The notes: generated by a model from the letters alone, not told the origin. A stretch of 64,000 nt of DNA from Obelidium mucronatum (GCA_025765595.1 JAIVFH010000084.1:1-64000); one strand, 5' to 3'; positions 43,991 to 55,924 are shown, counted from the first letter of the stretch. Made by a program: numbers and translations.

Positions 43991-45579
43991 TTATGCTTTG
44001 CGCACTAACCCAAGAAAACAGTTTTGATACTGAAACGTATCTGGTGCGCATGTTTCCAAGATTGGAACAAGGGATCGATATGGATTCAAGAGCTCCTTCG
44101 CAATGAACAGGCTTGTACTTGATTCCTTTCTCCGTTTGGATTTCTTTCTCTTACAGACCATCCCAAAGACTCGCTCCACAATTTCACAATCTCGTTTCGC
44201 TTCGTCCAAATTAAAACTTGTGAAGCAAAGTGGAACTCCGATCGATTTGATGACTTTTAAGCGCGGGTTCCCATTCATCAGGAGTGTCGTGAAAGCCACA
44301 GTTAAAAGCAACAATCAAATCAGGCTTTCCCACGATACCACGCGAATAGTCTTGATACGATCCAGAGTAAAACGAGAACTGCACTTGATTTCCTGCCGCA
44401 GCGCATCTATCGCAAAGGGTTTCCAACAGATTGGTGTTTTCAAATCTTTTGGGAATCACAACATCGGGTCCCACAAACACAACTGAAAGGCGAAACCCGT
44501 TGTGTGCATCAGGCTGCACCATGATCTTCATGCAGCGACAAGAAATGTAACACTTCTTCCCATCCGCTGCCAATATTCATTTCATACTCCCCAGCTCCCA
44601 CAATATGAACAAGAAATCCTTTCCTCCGGGGAGAATTAGCGGTGTCTACGACATCTTCAAGAATTCCCAAAGTACTCTATCGCATATAAAACAGTACAAG
44701 CCTTCGACAGATGCTCTGTATTAGCCAAGAACAAGTCCCCGTCCTGATGATTGCTCCATCTCAATGCATGATACGCGCTCCATCCACCCTCCAAAGGGAA
44801 TCGCATTCCTGATAACCCATCGACCCACGGTGGAACCATTTCCAAATGCTGTGCCATCCACAGATTCCTCCCACCACTGCGCAATAGAGTTCTCAACTTC
44901 ACGAAATCAGCGTATTCAGGACAAAACCTTCGCGTGGATCTTTTCAACTTGTTTTATACATTTTTGGTTATCTCTGCATCGCCATCCGTATAAGCATCTT
45001 GAACAGTTTATCAGGTTTGTGTCTGACGGAGATTTGATTGCCAGACAGGAGCCGCAGTGGGCTTCCAAGAGGAGCGGCAGCCGAACATCATATTCAAGAG
45101 AGGTGAATTCATTGTTTGTTTGAAAGAGGTTGAAGGAATGTGTTTGTGGAGGGATTTGATAGCTTTCGTAGACGTTTGAAGGCTCTTTTTAAAAAAAAGT
45201 AGTTTGTTGGTCACTCAGTCAGTCAGGAAGTATGCAAAAAGTAGACTCAACTCTTTGATTTTGAGACAATGCAGATTGTGTATTTCTGCGTCCTTGTGGA
45301 GACAGGGAAGGGAGCAGTAGAAACTGTGTTGACAGTCCAAACAAGTTACGGTGGACATTGTATTGAGGACTTGACCGCAATGGAAGCAAGCAGCTCCTGA
45401 AATCCGTATTCGTTAAATCTAGGTCTGAATGCTGGGCCAGCGTAGATCCCACCTGAATAGGCCCAGTGTGGCGGAACACTAAACACATTCCTTCCATAAT
45501 TTTGAGACATCTTATAAAACAGACGAAATCGATTTATATAAGTTTCAGACAGGTCGTTCATCCTGTTGGTATCCTCCAT
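43991..45579 (-). CDS. MYND zinc finger/MSS51 C-terminal domain protein
   Basis: Resembles Mss51 and ZMYND15/17 proteins; yeast Mss51 is a mitochondrial translational activator for COX1. An N-terminal segment (MSQNYGRNVFSVPPHW) precedes a MYND finger at 45270-45390 with CFHCG, CLDCQHSFYC and LHKDAEIHNLHC ligands. A middle region (LWMAQHLEMVPPW, LRWSNHQDGDLF) follows, then the MSS51-type core: FLVHIVGAGEYEM, LSVVFVGPDVV, FSFYSGSYQDYSR, DLIVAFNCGFH, then VPLCFTSFNLDEAKRD and a PYRSLVPI end. Several short introns are present. A single inserted base near 44525 shifts the frame before DAHNGFRL, and the entry into MYND near 45400 also changes frame. Start at 45579 is provisional. Confidence 0.72.
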
Positions 45580-45626
45580 CTATCCCTTTACACCAACCGT
45601 TAAACTAACACTTACAGCCCTGTTCA

Positions 45627-47309
45627 TCACGCCAACCTGAAGGAAGCGGATTCTCCCAGAGTCTCCCTCCCATTTTTATCGCTTCTCCCGGATTTTTTTC
45701 TCCGTTGAATAACCAAAACCCCACCAACGACTCCAGCAATGGCCACAGCCGCACTTGCACCCGCAATACCAGCGACGGTACCTCCAGATAATGGAGTGCT
45801 ACTACCAGATCCCCCATTTCCGACATTTGCTTTATCAGCGGCTGGCCCTGCAGTAGTTGTTGCCGTTAAGGAGTCTCCAAACGCTTCACCAAAATCATTC
45901 ACAGCTCCATTATTTGTGGCAACTGCTGAAGTTTCTGTTGAAGCAGAGGTCAGCTTAGTTGCACTAACCGTAATTGATGAAATGAGTGTAGTGTTTGCAC
46001 TTGTTGCCGTTGTTATCGGGGTTGTTGTACCGGTGATAGGGTTGTTTGTGGAGCTGGAGGCTTGAAAGCGGTTACCAGTTGTGGTAGAATAACTGGTAAA
46101 AATAATCGATCGAATTGATTGATCTTGTGTCGATGTTGAAGAAGTTGTCGTTGTTGAAGAAGCCGTCGTTGTTGAAGAAGTTGTCGTTGTTAAAGAAGTC
46201 GTCGATGCGGGAACGTCAGTTGAGGTTGTAACATCAATTGTCCTAGTCGACGGGTCTTGCGTAGTTGCCTCCAAAATCATGGTGGTTTCCTCCACTTTTG
46301 AATCGATCGTCGGTTGAGGGAGGTCAGGGTCAGTAGCAATTATTCTCAATCCAGCTGAATCTTGAGATGACGGTATTTTTTCCGACACAGTTACAGGCTG
46401 TTGAATTGTTGTAGCCGTCGCAATAGGTGCTCCGACTGGAACTTGAACAATCGAATTACCCCCTTGGGCCACGCACGAAATCTTGCCGAGTACTCCTCTA
46501 GCAGGATCTGACGCAACATTTTGAAGGCACGCCTGTCCAGTCGGACAAGATTTTTGAAACCACGTTCCAACACCTTGTAGGTTAACTGCAGCACATTGTT
46601 GAAATCCGGGATCTTTGCTTGTTCCTGTGCACTGCATGTCATCACTTAAAGTACATGAAGAAAAACTGGCTATCGGTTGAGTATGTAAGTTGGTACCAGA
46701 CGCAGTCACAGTGATGTCAGAACTGTTAATAGGGTTTTTTGTCAGTTCAAGTTTCGAACGGCAAACTGTCGCTTTACCAAGTATTAAACTGCTCTCCTGA
46801 TCCATTATCGGACTGATAGAGCCATCTCATCACAGCCTTGTAATCGCCAGAAGGTATGTTAACTTGTATCTGACCTGAGTGCGCAGATGTTCCGCAGTTT
46901 GGATCAGAACCAATCGACTGCATGAACAGTTAAAGCAAAATAGCATTTGATGAAAAACTCAAGTCAAGGAACTCACCTCCCATCCGTTGCCTCTGTCGAT
47001 GAACACGACACATCCACCTGTCAACAAGTTGTCACTATCAGCGCGGCACATTCACGGAGTTACTAGTACAAAACACAAACCTCTATGTGCTGCGGTAATA
47101 ACATAGTCAATAGTTGCAGATCCCCCAGCCAGTGGAGGAGTCAGAACTGACGCAGGCGGAAGACCATGACACGGGTCAGAGCTTGCTGATCGCGCAATCG
47201 AGTATCCATTGATCGCATCACCAGGCGCCAAGCGAGGCAGTGGCCACTGCATGAATCCATGGGCCGCTGCAGTCGAAGCGGCAGCGAGGAGAGTGGAGAT
47301 AAATCTCAT
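45627..47309 (-). CDS. LPMO-like membrane-anchored protein 2 with cysteine-rich module
   Basis: Paralogue of the gene at 39955. The signal peptide MRFISTLLAAASTAAA ends at HGFMQWPLPRLAPGDA, placing a His at the mature N-terminus. Then come YSIARSASSDPCHGLPPAS, CVVFIDRGNGWE, a segment with AHSGQIQVNIPSGDYK, then RWLYQSDNGSGEQFNTW. Where paralogue 1 has WHY this one has WLY, so the second copper ligand may be the His in AHSGQ, which has a counterpart in both. The cysteine-rich module (SKDPGFQQCAAVNLQGVGTW, KSCPTGQAC, GVLGKISC) is followed by a long Thr/Ser-rich stalk of about 200 residues, one membrane helix (VAGIAGASAAVAIAGVVGGV) and a basic tail. It is probably a glycosylated surface protein. 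Confidence 0.72.
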
Positions 47310-47460
47310 TTTTTTTCTTCTCTTTTTCCCTTTTCGGCACTGAAGCGACCAAACAAGTTCCAATCTCAGCCACCAAAAAGAGCTTCTCCTTTTATGCTTC
47401 CCAGGAAAATACGATAAATCGCTTTATTGCAGCGAATGCATCTGCAAACAATCCTTTTTT

Positions 47461-48426
47461 CTATGCCTTCAAACCAGCTTGCTTTGCAACTTCTTCAGCA
47501 AAATTGGATTCAACGACTTCAATTCCTTCACCAACTTCCAATCGACGGAATTCAACAATCTCTAGATCCGTCAACGCGTGATTTTGCTTGAAGGTATTCA
47601 ACACCTCCTTCACAGTGCCGCCTCCAGCCAAAAACTGTTGTCTTTCAAGAACAAGCGATTCGAGTTCGTCTTTTGATTTGGCAAGGGTAGAAACGATATC
47701 AGAATCTCGCACTACGGATGGAGAGAATCCAACGACTTGCTGAGCCAGTTGCTTGACGAGTTTATCAAGAGCAGGTTTTGAAGACGCAGAAACTGGATAA
47801 GGAGCCACGCGGAGAGCAACAAGGGCAGCAATCTTTCCCATTTGAAAGTCACTTCCTCCGTGAGTGTATCCACCAAAGACAACATTATTGGATTTTTCAG
47901 AGGTAACTGCTGTGATTGCCTTTCGAATTCGGATATTTTCGCCCAGTTTAGCAATCGCTTCGACAGTGCGTTCCTTGACAGTAATCGATGTTCCAGGAAC
48001 GATGGCAGAATCAACCCACTTTGCCAAAACATCAGCATCTACATCTCTAAACAACGACGATGATGATCCAGTAGCATCCGCTGACAGACTCCCCTCACAT
48101 GCTCCAGCAACATCCTTCACAGCAGCCCTAAACAAATCCGCCCGTTGAACAAAGTCTGATTCACAGTTGACTTCGACCATCCCCGCATTAAAGAGAGCCA
48201 CGAAGCCTTCTTTCGTGGTTCGATTTGCCACTTTTTCGCTTGTTTTCTGTGCACTTTTCTTTAAAGAAACAAGCGCTTTTTCAAAGTCAAAGTTTGATTC
48301 TTCCAGCGCCGCTTTTGCTTTTGCGATTGGCGCAGAAGTTTCTTTACGAAGTCTGGCTACGAGTTGCGCTACTGATGGCTTTGGAGCGGTTGCTGTTGAC
48401 AGGAAACGGCGCAGGAATGTTGACAT
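47461..48426 (-). CDS. TSFM/EF-Ts: Mitochondrial translation elongation factor Ts
   Basis: Guanine-nucleotide exchange factor for mitochondrial EF-Tu. The 321-residue frame is open and intronless. A presequence (MSTFLRRFLSTATAPKPSVA) precedes the UBA-like N-terminal domain (LVARLRKETSAPIAKAKAAL) and the core (VEVNCESDFVQRADLFR, NIRIRKAI, GKIAALVAL), ending in a second half with the VLNTFKQNHALTD block. The usual EF-Ts motif TDFVAR appears as SDFVQR. The first roughly 80 codons are duplicated at 50960-51199 as the N-terminus of a Crinkler gene on the same strand. Confidence 0.93.
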   Translation of the reverse strand: MSTFLRRFLSTATAPKPSVAQLVARLRKETSAPIAKAKAALEESNFDFEKALVSLKKSAQKTSEKVANRTTKEGFVALFNAGMVEVNCESDFVQRADLFRAAVKDVAGACEGSLSADATGSSSSLFRDVDADVLAKWVDSAIVPGTSITVKERTVEAIAKLGENIRIRKAITAVTSEKSNNVVFGGYTHGGSDFQMGKIAALVALRVAPYPVSASSKPALDKLVKQLAQQVVGFSPSVVRDSDIVSTLAKSKDELESLVLERQQFLAGGGTVKEVLNTFKQNHALTDLEIVEFRRLEVGEGIEVVESNFAEEVAKQAGLKA

Positions 48427-48597
48427 TTTCGATAAGAAAAAGAAAGAAGAGAGAGAAAAATACAATAAAATTAAAATCATGCGTTTAATTTAATATTTAA
48501 TTAAATTTGGGTTCTTCATTTCTTCACCTTCCGCAAAGAAAACAAGCAACAAACACAAAAAAAGAAAGTTACAGCAATCTCTCAAGTTTATTTCACT

Positions 48598-51199
48598 TCA
48601 CACCTGTTGGTACTCCACTTCCGCCTTTTCAACAACATTCTCCACAAATCCTGATAATTCACTTCCAACTCCAACTCCAAAGAATTCTTGTCGGAGATTC
48701 TTGTTATTCAAGTTGAGAAGTATAATTTCATCAATGTTTGGATGATCATCACTGTGGTAGACAAAGGAACCACCCTCATTGGATTCGGCCATTACCTTGC
48801 TGTCGTAATGGGTACAGCAGATGAACAATACCCTGCGATGTCCTTTCCGAGGAGTCCCGTGAAACATTCGGTCGAAAAGTCGACATTCCTGCGAGAGATG
48901 GGCCCATGAGAATGCTGTACGGCCGTAATTCTTTACAGCAAGACCTATGGTGAGGACTATTGAATCTGACTGGTCAGTTGCCGAACCAATCAAAATGGCA
49001 TCAGATGAAGAAGACTTTGGCAATGGCTTCAAACAAATTGGACCAGGCATGATTCGATCAAGCAACTTAGGCCAACAGTCTGGATGAATAGTGCTTGAGT
49101 TCATCTTCATTGTCTTCTGTGAGCCTAATTTTGTGATTCTAGGCATTGGGCGGACAAATGAAGAGAAAATCACGGATTGATAAGTTCCAAAGTTTGCGTT
49201 TTTGAAGAACTTTGGAAGAACAAGGCCTGGACTCTGCGGATGACTGAACATGTCTTGAAACCGTTTCAGGAACATCCACTCAAAGACATTTGCGTAATTG
49301 ACAGACACTCGAGTGAAATTGCCAACATGCTGAATGTATTCTCTGAATGGCAATAAATAGCTCTCCATATATGTTTTCACGAAAGGATGTACAAACAATC
49401 TTGCTTTTTCGATAGTTCCATCCCAGCCAAAGTTTGAATTGTATGCAAGGCTATCAAGTGTGAGATTTCTACCACCGGCATCCTTAATCACTTCTCTGAG
49501 ATTCACTTCAGTCCCGGATTCCGCATATTTCAGGAGCCGAACTACATCGCCTTTAAAATTGTCCAAAGCAAGTTTATCGTAGAATTGCTCCCAATCTGGC
49601 ATTTCGGGAGGTTCATTGAGTTGGAGGATTTCATCATAAGATTTGCACTTTTTGAAAGCTGTAAGAAGAGATCGAGGGTGACCATTTGTCTGAAAAAATA
49701 AATGATTGGCAACAACTTGGGATAGCTCCGGTGTAAGACCAAGGCGCGTAGATATTGTATCCGTTCCGGCAGATGAAATCAACGTCCTTTCCATGATCTC
49801 TTCAATCGCCTTTGGACGAAGGCGGTGGATATTTAAACGCTCGAAATTCAATCTGTTGAATGCAATGCCCAAAGGTCGCACCCCAAGGTAGTTGAGATAT
49901 GACGAACGACCGAGAACCACAAAAAACACATTTTTCAAAGGGAGCCATGCGTCAAGAATATCTTCACTGAACCGGAGAAACTCGTCGCGCTGTTGAAAGT
50001 CATTAAGCTCTTTTGATAAGAAAGCTTTTCCAATTTCATCCAGCACAATGAACACAGGACCGCAGACATCAGTCAGATCTTTCAGGAAGTCACGGGCAGT
50101 TTTCGGCGGTTTTGAAAGTATAGCTGGGGGGGTATCGAACATGTCCTTCAAAGCCCCAGACAAGAGCTCGATCATGACAGCATCAAACGAGTCTGTCAAT
50201 AGAGCTCCACGGCGAAACTCAATTGCGACAGTGTGACAGCCACAGAGAGTTTTCTGAAACTCATTTCTCGCCGCAACATTGGGCCACGTTTCCCTCGATT
50301 TGTGGATATAGAGTCTTCCAAACGCAGACTTGCCCAAACCAAAATCATTGTCGGCAATAGGGATAATCCACTCTGCACCTATTGTAGAAACAGCACGATA
50401 GAATTTGGACTGATGGATTGTTTGAAGTTGCTTGATAGCGTCCGTTCGATTGACAAAATGCAGTGAACCGTTCTCAAGATAATGGACCCGAGGCACTTCG
50501 TCCTTCCACCTTACATCGACATCCTTGGACCGAGACTGCAGAGATTCCAGAGAGCCAGGCGGAGCTGGACGATGCGATGATTAGCTCCAAATGAAGTCAA
50601 AACTGAAGTTTGACTTACATGTCTTCTTTGGAACGACAACATACAGCGAAGTTGTTCTTTCTTTGCCCATTCCCTCTAAAGAAACATCAAACTCAAGAGG
50701 TTGCTTCGTGCAGTCGGTGATGTCTTCTTTTGATGAGTAGACTTTCAACTTTGGCGCATCGATTCCAGCAGCCTCCAACGACAACTTATTCTCCTTCCAC
50801 ACCTCCTTTCTCAAGTCAGCTACACCCACTTCAGACCGGATAGAGATAGTGTCTGCACCGACTCCCTGGTACGCCTTTCCTTCTTCATCAGTCAGGTAGT
50901 ACCACACAGCGCGGCCGAAAGCAAGCGATTCATCACTCGCTGCATTGGAAAGGGTCTTCAAACTCTCCTTCGTGCTTCGATTTGCCATTTTTTTCGCTTG
51001 TTTTTTGTGCATTTTTCTGAAAAGAAACAAGAGAAACAAGCGCTTTTTCAAAGTCAAAGTTTGATTCTTTCAGCGCCGCTTTTGCTTTTGCGATTGGCGC
51101 AGAAGTTTCCTTACAAAGTCTGGCGGCAAGTGTCGCCACTGATGGCTTTGGCTTTGGGGCAGTTGCGAAGAAACGGCGTAGGAATGACAATGTTGGCAT
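48598..51199 (-). CDS. Crinkler-type effector 2: EF-Ts-derived N-terminus, header, P-loop NTPase, nuclease-fold domain
   Basis: From 51199 the first part copies mitochondrial EF-Ts (FLRRFFATAPKPKPSVA, LCKETSAPIAKAKAAL, then NRSTKESLKTLSNA) including its presequence. It passes directly into a Crinkler header (VWYYLTDEEGKAYQGV, PLEFDVSLEGMGKERT, VVVPKKT). An intron at about 50522-50622 sits at the same codon as in Crinkler 1. The large exon encodes a P-loop NTPase (Walker A within NDFGLGKSAFG, Walker B VFIVLDEIGKAF) and a C-terminal domain with DAILIGSATDQS and IGLAVKNY, fitting the D and K of a restriction-endonuclease fold. An extra A in the run near 50990 breaks the frame between the EF-Ts part and the header. 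If real, translation would start at a downstream ATG (51012 or 50987). The start lies two bases after the stop of the upstream gene. Confidence 0.75.
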
Positions 51200-51201
51200 T
51201 T

Positions 51202-51531
51202 CTACTTCAAGTTCTTATTTATTTGCCCTTTTATCCACTTCCTCTCTCCATCTTTTCCACGAAGAATAAAAACGAGTGCAATCACTCCTGGAATCACGGT
51301 ACAGGCAACATAGCATCCAAGCATATGCCAGACAAGTGGAATACCAAAAGAAATCTGCACAATTGCTCTTCCGCTTGGATCTTCATCGGAAAACGATCGC
51401 AAATAAGTGCCCACTCCTTTGAATGTGTTTAGATTTGGGTTTGGGCTTCCAGCGGGCGGTGTGTAGGCTTGAGCTTCACAGAGAACAGTTTGGGCTGCTA
51501 CTATTTTACACACTGTTGCAAAGAACCCCAT
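51202..51531 (-). CDS. Small membrane protein A, unrecognised family
   Basis: 109 residues, uninterrupted. The N-terminus (MGFFATVCKIVAAQTVLCEA) is hydrophobic like a signal peptide or anchor. A DEDPSGRA motif follows, then one strong membrane helix (LGCYVACTVIPGVIALVFIL) and a Lys-rich end. A tandem paralogue lies at 52051. I do not recognise the family. The stop codon is two bases before the Crinkler 2 start. Confidence 0.7.
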   Translation of the reverse strand: MGFFATVCKIVAAQTVLCEAQAYTPPAGSPNPNLNTFKGVGTYLRSFSDEDPSGRAIVQISFGIPLVWHMLGCYVACTVIPGVIALVFILRGKDGERKWIKGQINKNLK

Positions 51532-52050
51532 TCGAATTCTTTTTGGTCCCTTTTAGTTCTTCCGGGAATGGTCTGCTTTTATTTATTCCCTGAGCGTTCA
51601 TTCGTCTTCTTCATTACGTGCTTCATTAACCATACTTGTTTTGCTTCTTTTCTTGGTCAATGTGAGTCAAGTTTAGGCCACCAGAGTATATTCTGCGTCA
51701 CCGTGACATGGAATGCACTTGTTTTGATAAAATTGTAATTATTACTCTCACCAAGCTCGAAAACTCAACAGAAAATGAGCTGAACTTGGTTTAGCCGGAT
51801 TCCATAAAACCACTAAATATTACTGCGATAGTTTGTTCCTCTAGCGCCGTTGTAGCAATCATGCGTTAGCGAGGAATATTCCATGCATTCAGTGAGTTCC
51901 GCAATGTTACAGAAATCGAATTACGTAGCTATTAACTATTTATATATGCGGTTTATTTTCACTAGATGCTGATGCCAAAGAAAGAAAGGAAGTTGGGAAG
52001 TTGGAAACATGGATACTTGAAACCACTGACAGTGACAACCGTTTCACCTT
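51532..52050. other. Intergenic region between the two small membrane protein genes
   Basis: 519 bp of AT-rich DNA with no supported gene. An open frame at 51469-51738 on the plus strand overlaps the small protein gene and has no family features. Confidence 0.45.
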
Positions 52051-52380
52051 CTAGATGTTGGCTTTGACCGATCGATATATCTCGCCTGCACATCTTTTCC
52101 CACCAAAGATGAAAACAAAAAGTACAATCAAGCCAGGCACAACAGTGCAAACAATGTATGCAAACAGACTCTGAAACACGAACGGTATTCCATTACCGAG
52201 CTGATTCAATGCCTTTCCTGATGGATCTTCATCGGCAAATGACTGAAGCAGAACTGGAATCCCCTTCATGAGTGCGTCTTTGGCCAGCATGGCTCCAGGA
52301 GGAGGAGTGTAGCTTGGCTGCAATTCACAGAGGATTGTTTGGGCACCGACGAGTTTGCATACTGAACCAAGGAATCCCAT
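52051..52380 (-). CDS. Small membrane protein B, paralogue of A
   Basis: 109 residues, the same length as protein A. Shared positions include MGF, CKLVGAQTILCELQ, DEDPSGKA, a GIP motif and CTVVPGLIVLFVF in the membrane helix, with a basic cytosolic-type end. Matching length and motif order show that both frames are genuine coding sequences under constraint. The function is unknown. The segment before the helix (KALNQLGNGIPFVFQSLFAY) may form a second hydrophobic segment. Confidence 0.7.
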   Translation of the reverse strand: MGFLGSVCKLVGAQTILCELQPSYTPPPGAMLAKDALMKGIPVLLQSFADEDPSGKALNQLGNGIPFVFQSLFAYIVCTVVPGLIVLFVFIFGGKRCAGEIYRSVKANI

Positions 52381-52619
52381 TGTAGCGTTTTTCGAGTTTG
52401 TTTTTCGAGTGAGGTTGATGTTTGTTGCTCCGTTTTTTTTAGTTATGAAAGAGTAATGACGCTGAAGATGAAATTTTCTTGAGAATTGTTACAACTGATA
52501 AACTCGCATAGACAAAATCCTAAAAAAAGGCGAAGACTTCTTCACGCGAATTTTCATGCGGTATCTGCATTCTTTAGCCTGGAGAAAGGCGGGTCAAGAT
52601 TAAAAACAGGGAAGGTTTT

Positions 52620-55600
52620 TCATAAAGCTAAGGGCCAACTTAACGCATCAAGAAAAACGTCCTCTAAATTTGGCTGAGATATTCCCCACGCCTTGACAAT
52701 ATTTAAATCCGCTTCATTTTCCAAATACCAAACAACTTTCTTGACAACATCCATGACATATCACCCCCTTCTTTACCGCTTTTGACCCGAAAGACAAGAG
52801 ACCCAGCGCCACCCTCTTCCAAAACAATCAATGGACTTAATCCTAAAACTGCAGCCCGAACATTTGCTACAGCAGCTTCCCCTCCCGCCACAGCTATAGA
52901 AACCCTTCGATAACCTTTCCCACAACTAAAAAACTCCCTTTTCAGCTTCCATGGTTCTCCACGAGCCACGAGTCGCCCCCTCACCATGATTCCGACTTGG
53001 TCTGCGAGAATATCTGCTTCTTCCATGCTATGCGTGGTGAGAATAACAATTCGATCCTTTTTCAAGGTTTGAATGAATTTTTGAACGTGCTTTCGGTTTT
53101 GTGGATCCAAGCCTGTTGTAGGTTCGTCAAGAAATAGGATCCGCGTGTTTCCAATGGTGCTGAGGGTCAAGGATAATCGCCGTTTCATTCTTTTAAAACG
53201 GTAAAATAAAGAGATTAGAACCAAAAAAATGATGGGTAAAAAGAGATATATTACCCTCCCGAATAAGTTCCCACACGAGAATCCGCAACCTGCTCCAGAT
53301 TCACAGCCTTCAAGAATGCATCCCCACGATCAACCAGAGGAACATTCTTGATGCACGAATACAAGAAGATATGCTCACGGGCTGTCATTTCAGGAAACAA
53401 GACATCGCGTTGTGGACAGACTCCAATCAAATCACTTAGAACCCCCGTCTTTCCCGTCGCTCCCTCATTGTCTTGCTCCTCCCCTTCTCCAATGGTGGAA
53501 ACAATCCGTATCGTACCCGAAGATTGAACTGTTTTCCCACATAAGATATTGGTGACAGTCGTTTTCCCTGCACCACTCTGTCCCAATAGTGCAAATAGAG
53601 TTCCAGATTCGAGCGTCAAAGAAAAACTGTCGACTGCTTTGAATTTCTTGATCCACCCTCTGTCCCCACCAGACCAAGGGAATTTGAGAGATGTTGAATA
53701 GGTTTTACAAAGGTCCTTGATTTCGATCGTCACGGGGGGTGGCTTCGGTGGTTCGAATAAATCGATAAGACTAGACTGGAATGACTTTAACACGTTTGAG
53801 ACAAGGGATGGTCTTTTGCCTTCTTGTAGAGTTTTTGTGCCTGGAGGAAAAACAATTGTTTCTTCCGAAGAGAATGCAGTGGTGGGTTTGGTTTCAATGA
53901 TGGATGGAAACCAATATCTTTTCGTCAAGAGAAACCTTGAATAGTAAATCGAAATGAGAAAAGGAGGAGATATAAGTGCCGAAGAGCGTATTTTTCTAAT
54001 TTTACCATGGTTTTTGTTTTGCTCCAGCTTCAGTTGGAATCACCTTATCAAAGTACCAGGCTGCAACAAAAAATACAAGCACGTTCATACACAGCAAGCG
54101 CAATGATTCTGATGGCGGTGGGATATCGGGGATTGTGTTATCAGAATACACTGGGCGTAAGGACACATGGAATTGCAGTATTTAGAGCTGACAGAGGGAA
54201 CCCAGGCCCTTGCACAAAAGCTCCCGTGATGGGATTAAGTTTCCCAGTTGTGTAAACTGAAATATCGAGAAATAATTTCCCGAAATTGAAGAACGGAAAG
54301 ATGGAGAAGACTGCCAACCAAAAAAAAAGTGTGTCATTAAAGAACACTTTTTTTGAGAAACGAAAGGGCGTACCTTTCCACAACGATTCGTCAGCTGCCT
54401 TACTCCACCAAATATATCCAAACTGCTCCCCCGAAAACAAAAAGGTTTGACACAAGATTCCAATAACCAAAACAAACACACCCAGTACTCCAGCCCCAAA
54501 TTTTGTATGTACAAAGCATGACAAGAAGATGGAAAGTGCAATCATAGCTTCTCCAAACATGATAAATGTCAAGAGGAGAATTAGAGTTGAGGTTCTAACA
54601 AAACAGTCAAATTTAAAGATAAACTGTCCAAGGACTGTTGTTGTGAGAGCATTTAATATAACCAGGATGCTGCTCGCAATCAAGTGAGCAAGGAAATAGG
54701 TTCCAGGCTGTAGACCAATGGTCTCCAATGTTGGTCTGATGTGAGATTCTTTTTCCGACACCAAATTCGAGAGGGATGCAATGAAAAGAACAATCTTTTG
54801 AAAAGGGCACTTAATTATTTCACTTTGAAGTAATGGAAAAAATTAGAACGCGGCCCAAAAAAAGAAGTACCACAGTGCAAAAGGAAAATGCAGGCCCAAC
54901 ACTTTGAACGACACTATCGGAAATCGGTCCCACAGTAAACTTTCGGCCAGTCATGCAGCGTCACGTTTAATTCTGGGTGCTCCGTTTGTTCCGGGTTCAG
55001 ATATGAAATAATGGCTTCATCCATTCCACGAATCAATTTCAAAACCCCATCACCAAGCAATCCAGCCCCACTTGAAGCGACTCGGTTTGTTGTTGCATTG
55101 TACCAGACTGTGTATTCGATATTCCGTGTTTCTGTATCAGACGCGTCAAAAAAGATGCCATAGGTGGTTGTGTTTGGATGGTGTAGAATGTAGTTGTAGA
55201 AAAAGTCAGCGTCTGGGACTTTGATGATTCCCAATTGAGACTGAGGAGCAAACGATATGTCTGAATGAGTTTTATATTGAAGTTAAGTTGGCGCGTTTTG
55301 TGTGTGAGGGACTGGTGGTTTCAAAAAAACAAACCTGTTATCGTCATGTTTTCCATCTCTAGTTGGACACTGTCTTTGACGCCACCAGCCAATAGCCGCT
55401 TTCGATTCAAGTTCGCAAACTCGGTCATGATGCCATCATATGTCTCTGGGTCATACCATCCCTCCAAGTCCCAGTCTCCGGACACCGCCTGAGACAGGGA
55501 CGAATAGCTGGGCTCTGCATACATGACAGTTATACATGGCGCTCCAGCCTTTCTGTTCACATCTTGATATTCCGCCCAGCACTCGTCCTTGTGTTTCGCC

Positions 55601-55807
55601 AATGTTGCTTGCTTCATTTTTTAGAATATTCTGATTCTCAATGTCCACATGCTGCAGACACTTCAAGACTGCCAAAAACAACAGCGGCGCTAAAATGGTC
55701 TGAAAAAGAACGGAAAAGGGCCGTCTTTGATGGTAGAGTAGGTTTTTGTAGAGCAGAAGCCCTATCAGTTGAGACACGAAAACGGGCCGCGACTGGAATT
55801 GTCGCAT
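52620..55807 (-). CDS. Half-size ABCA-type ABC transporter
   Basis: Membrane transporter, probably for lipids, with one transmembrane domain followed by one nucleotide-binding domain. From 55807 come an N-terminal helix (FQTILAPLLFLAVLKCL), a large extracellular loop with NTT and NVT glycosylation-type sites, then helices with SEKESHIRPTLETIGLQPG and the ABCA-typical run to about 54150. The nucleotide-binding domain has Walker A (LLGQSGAGKTT), Q-loop region (GVCPQRDVLFPEMTAREH), signature TYSGGMKRRLS (Tyr in place of the usual Leu), Walker B RILFLDEPTTGLDP and the H-loop LTTHSMEEAD. The C-terminal WGISQPNLEDVFL block reads after a frame change near 52740, giving a stop at 52620. The stop at 52703 in the other frame would truncate it. 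Plant and protist half-size ABCA proteins have this layout. Confidence 0.85.
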
Positions 55808-55924
55808 TTTTTTTGGTTACTTCTTTATTACTGCGAATAACTATATATCGGAGAAACACTGCACTGAAAAAATACTTCAAAAGGGAAGTCTCAAAGATTG
55901 AAGAGCAAAAAGAAAAGCGGCAAA

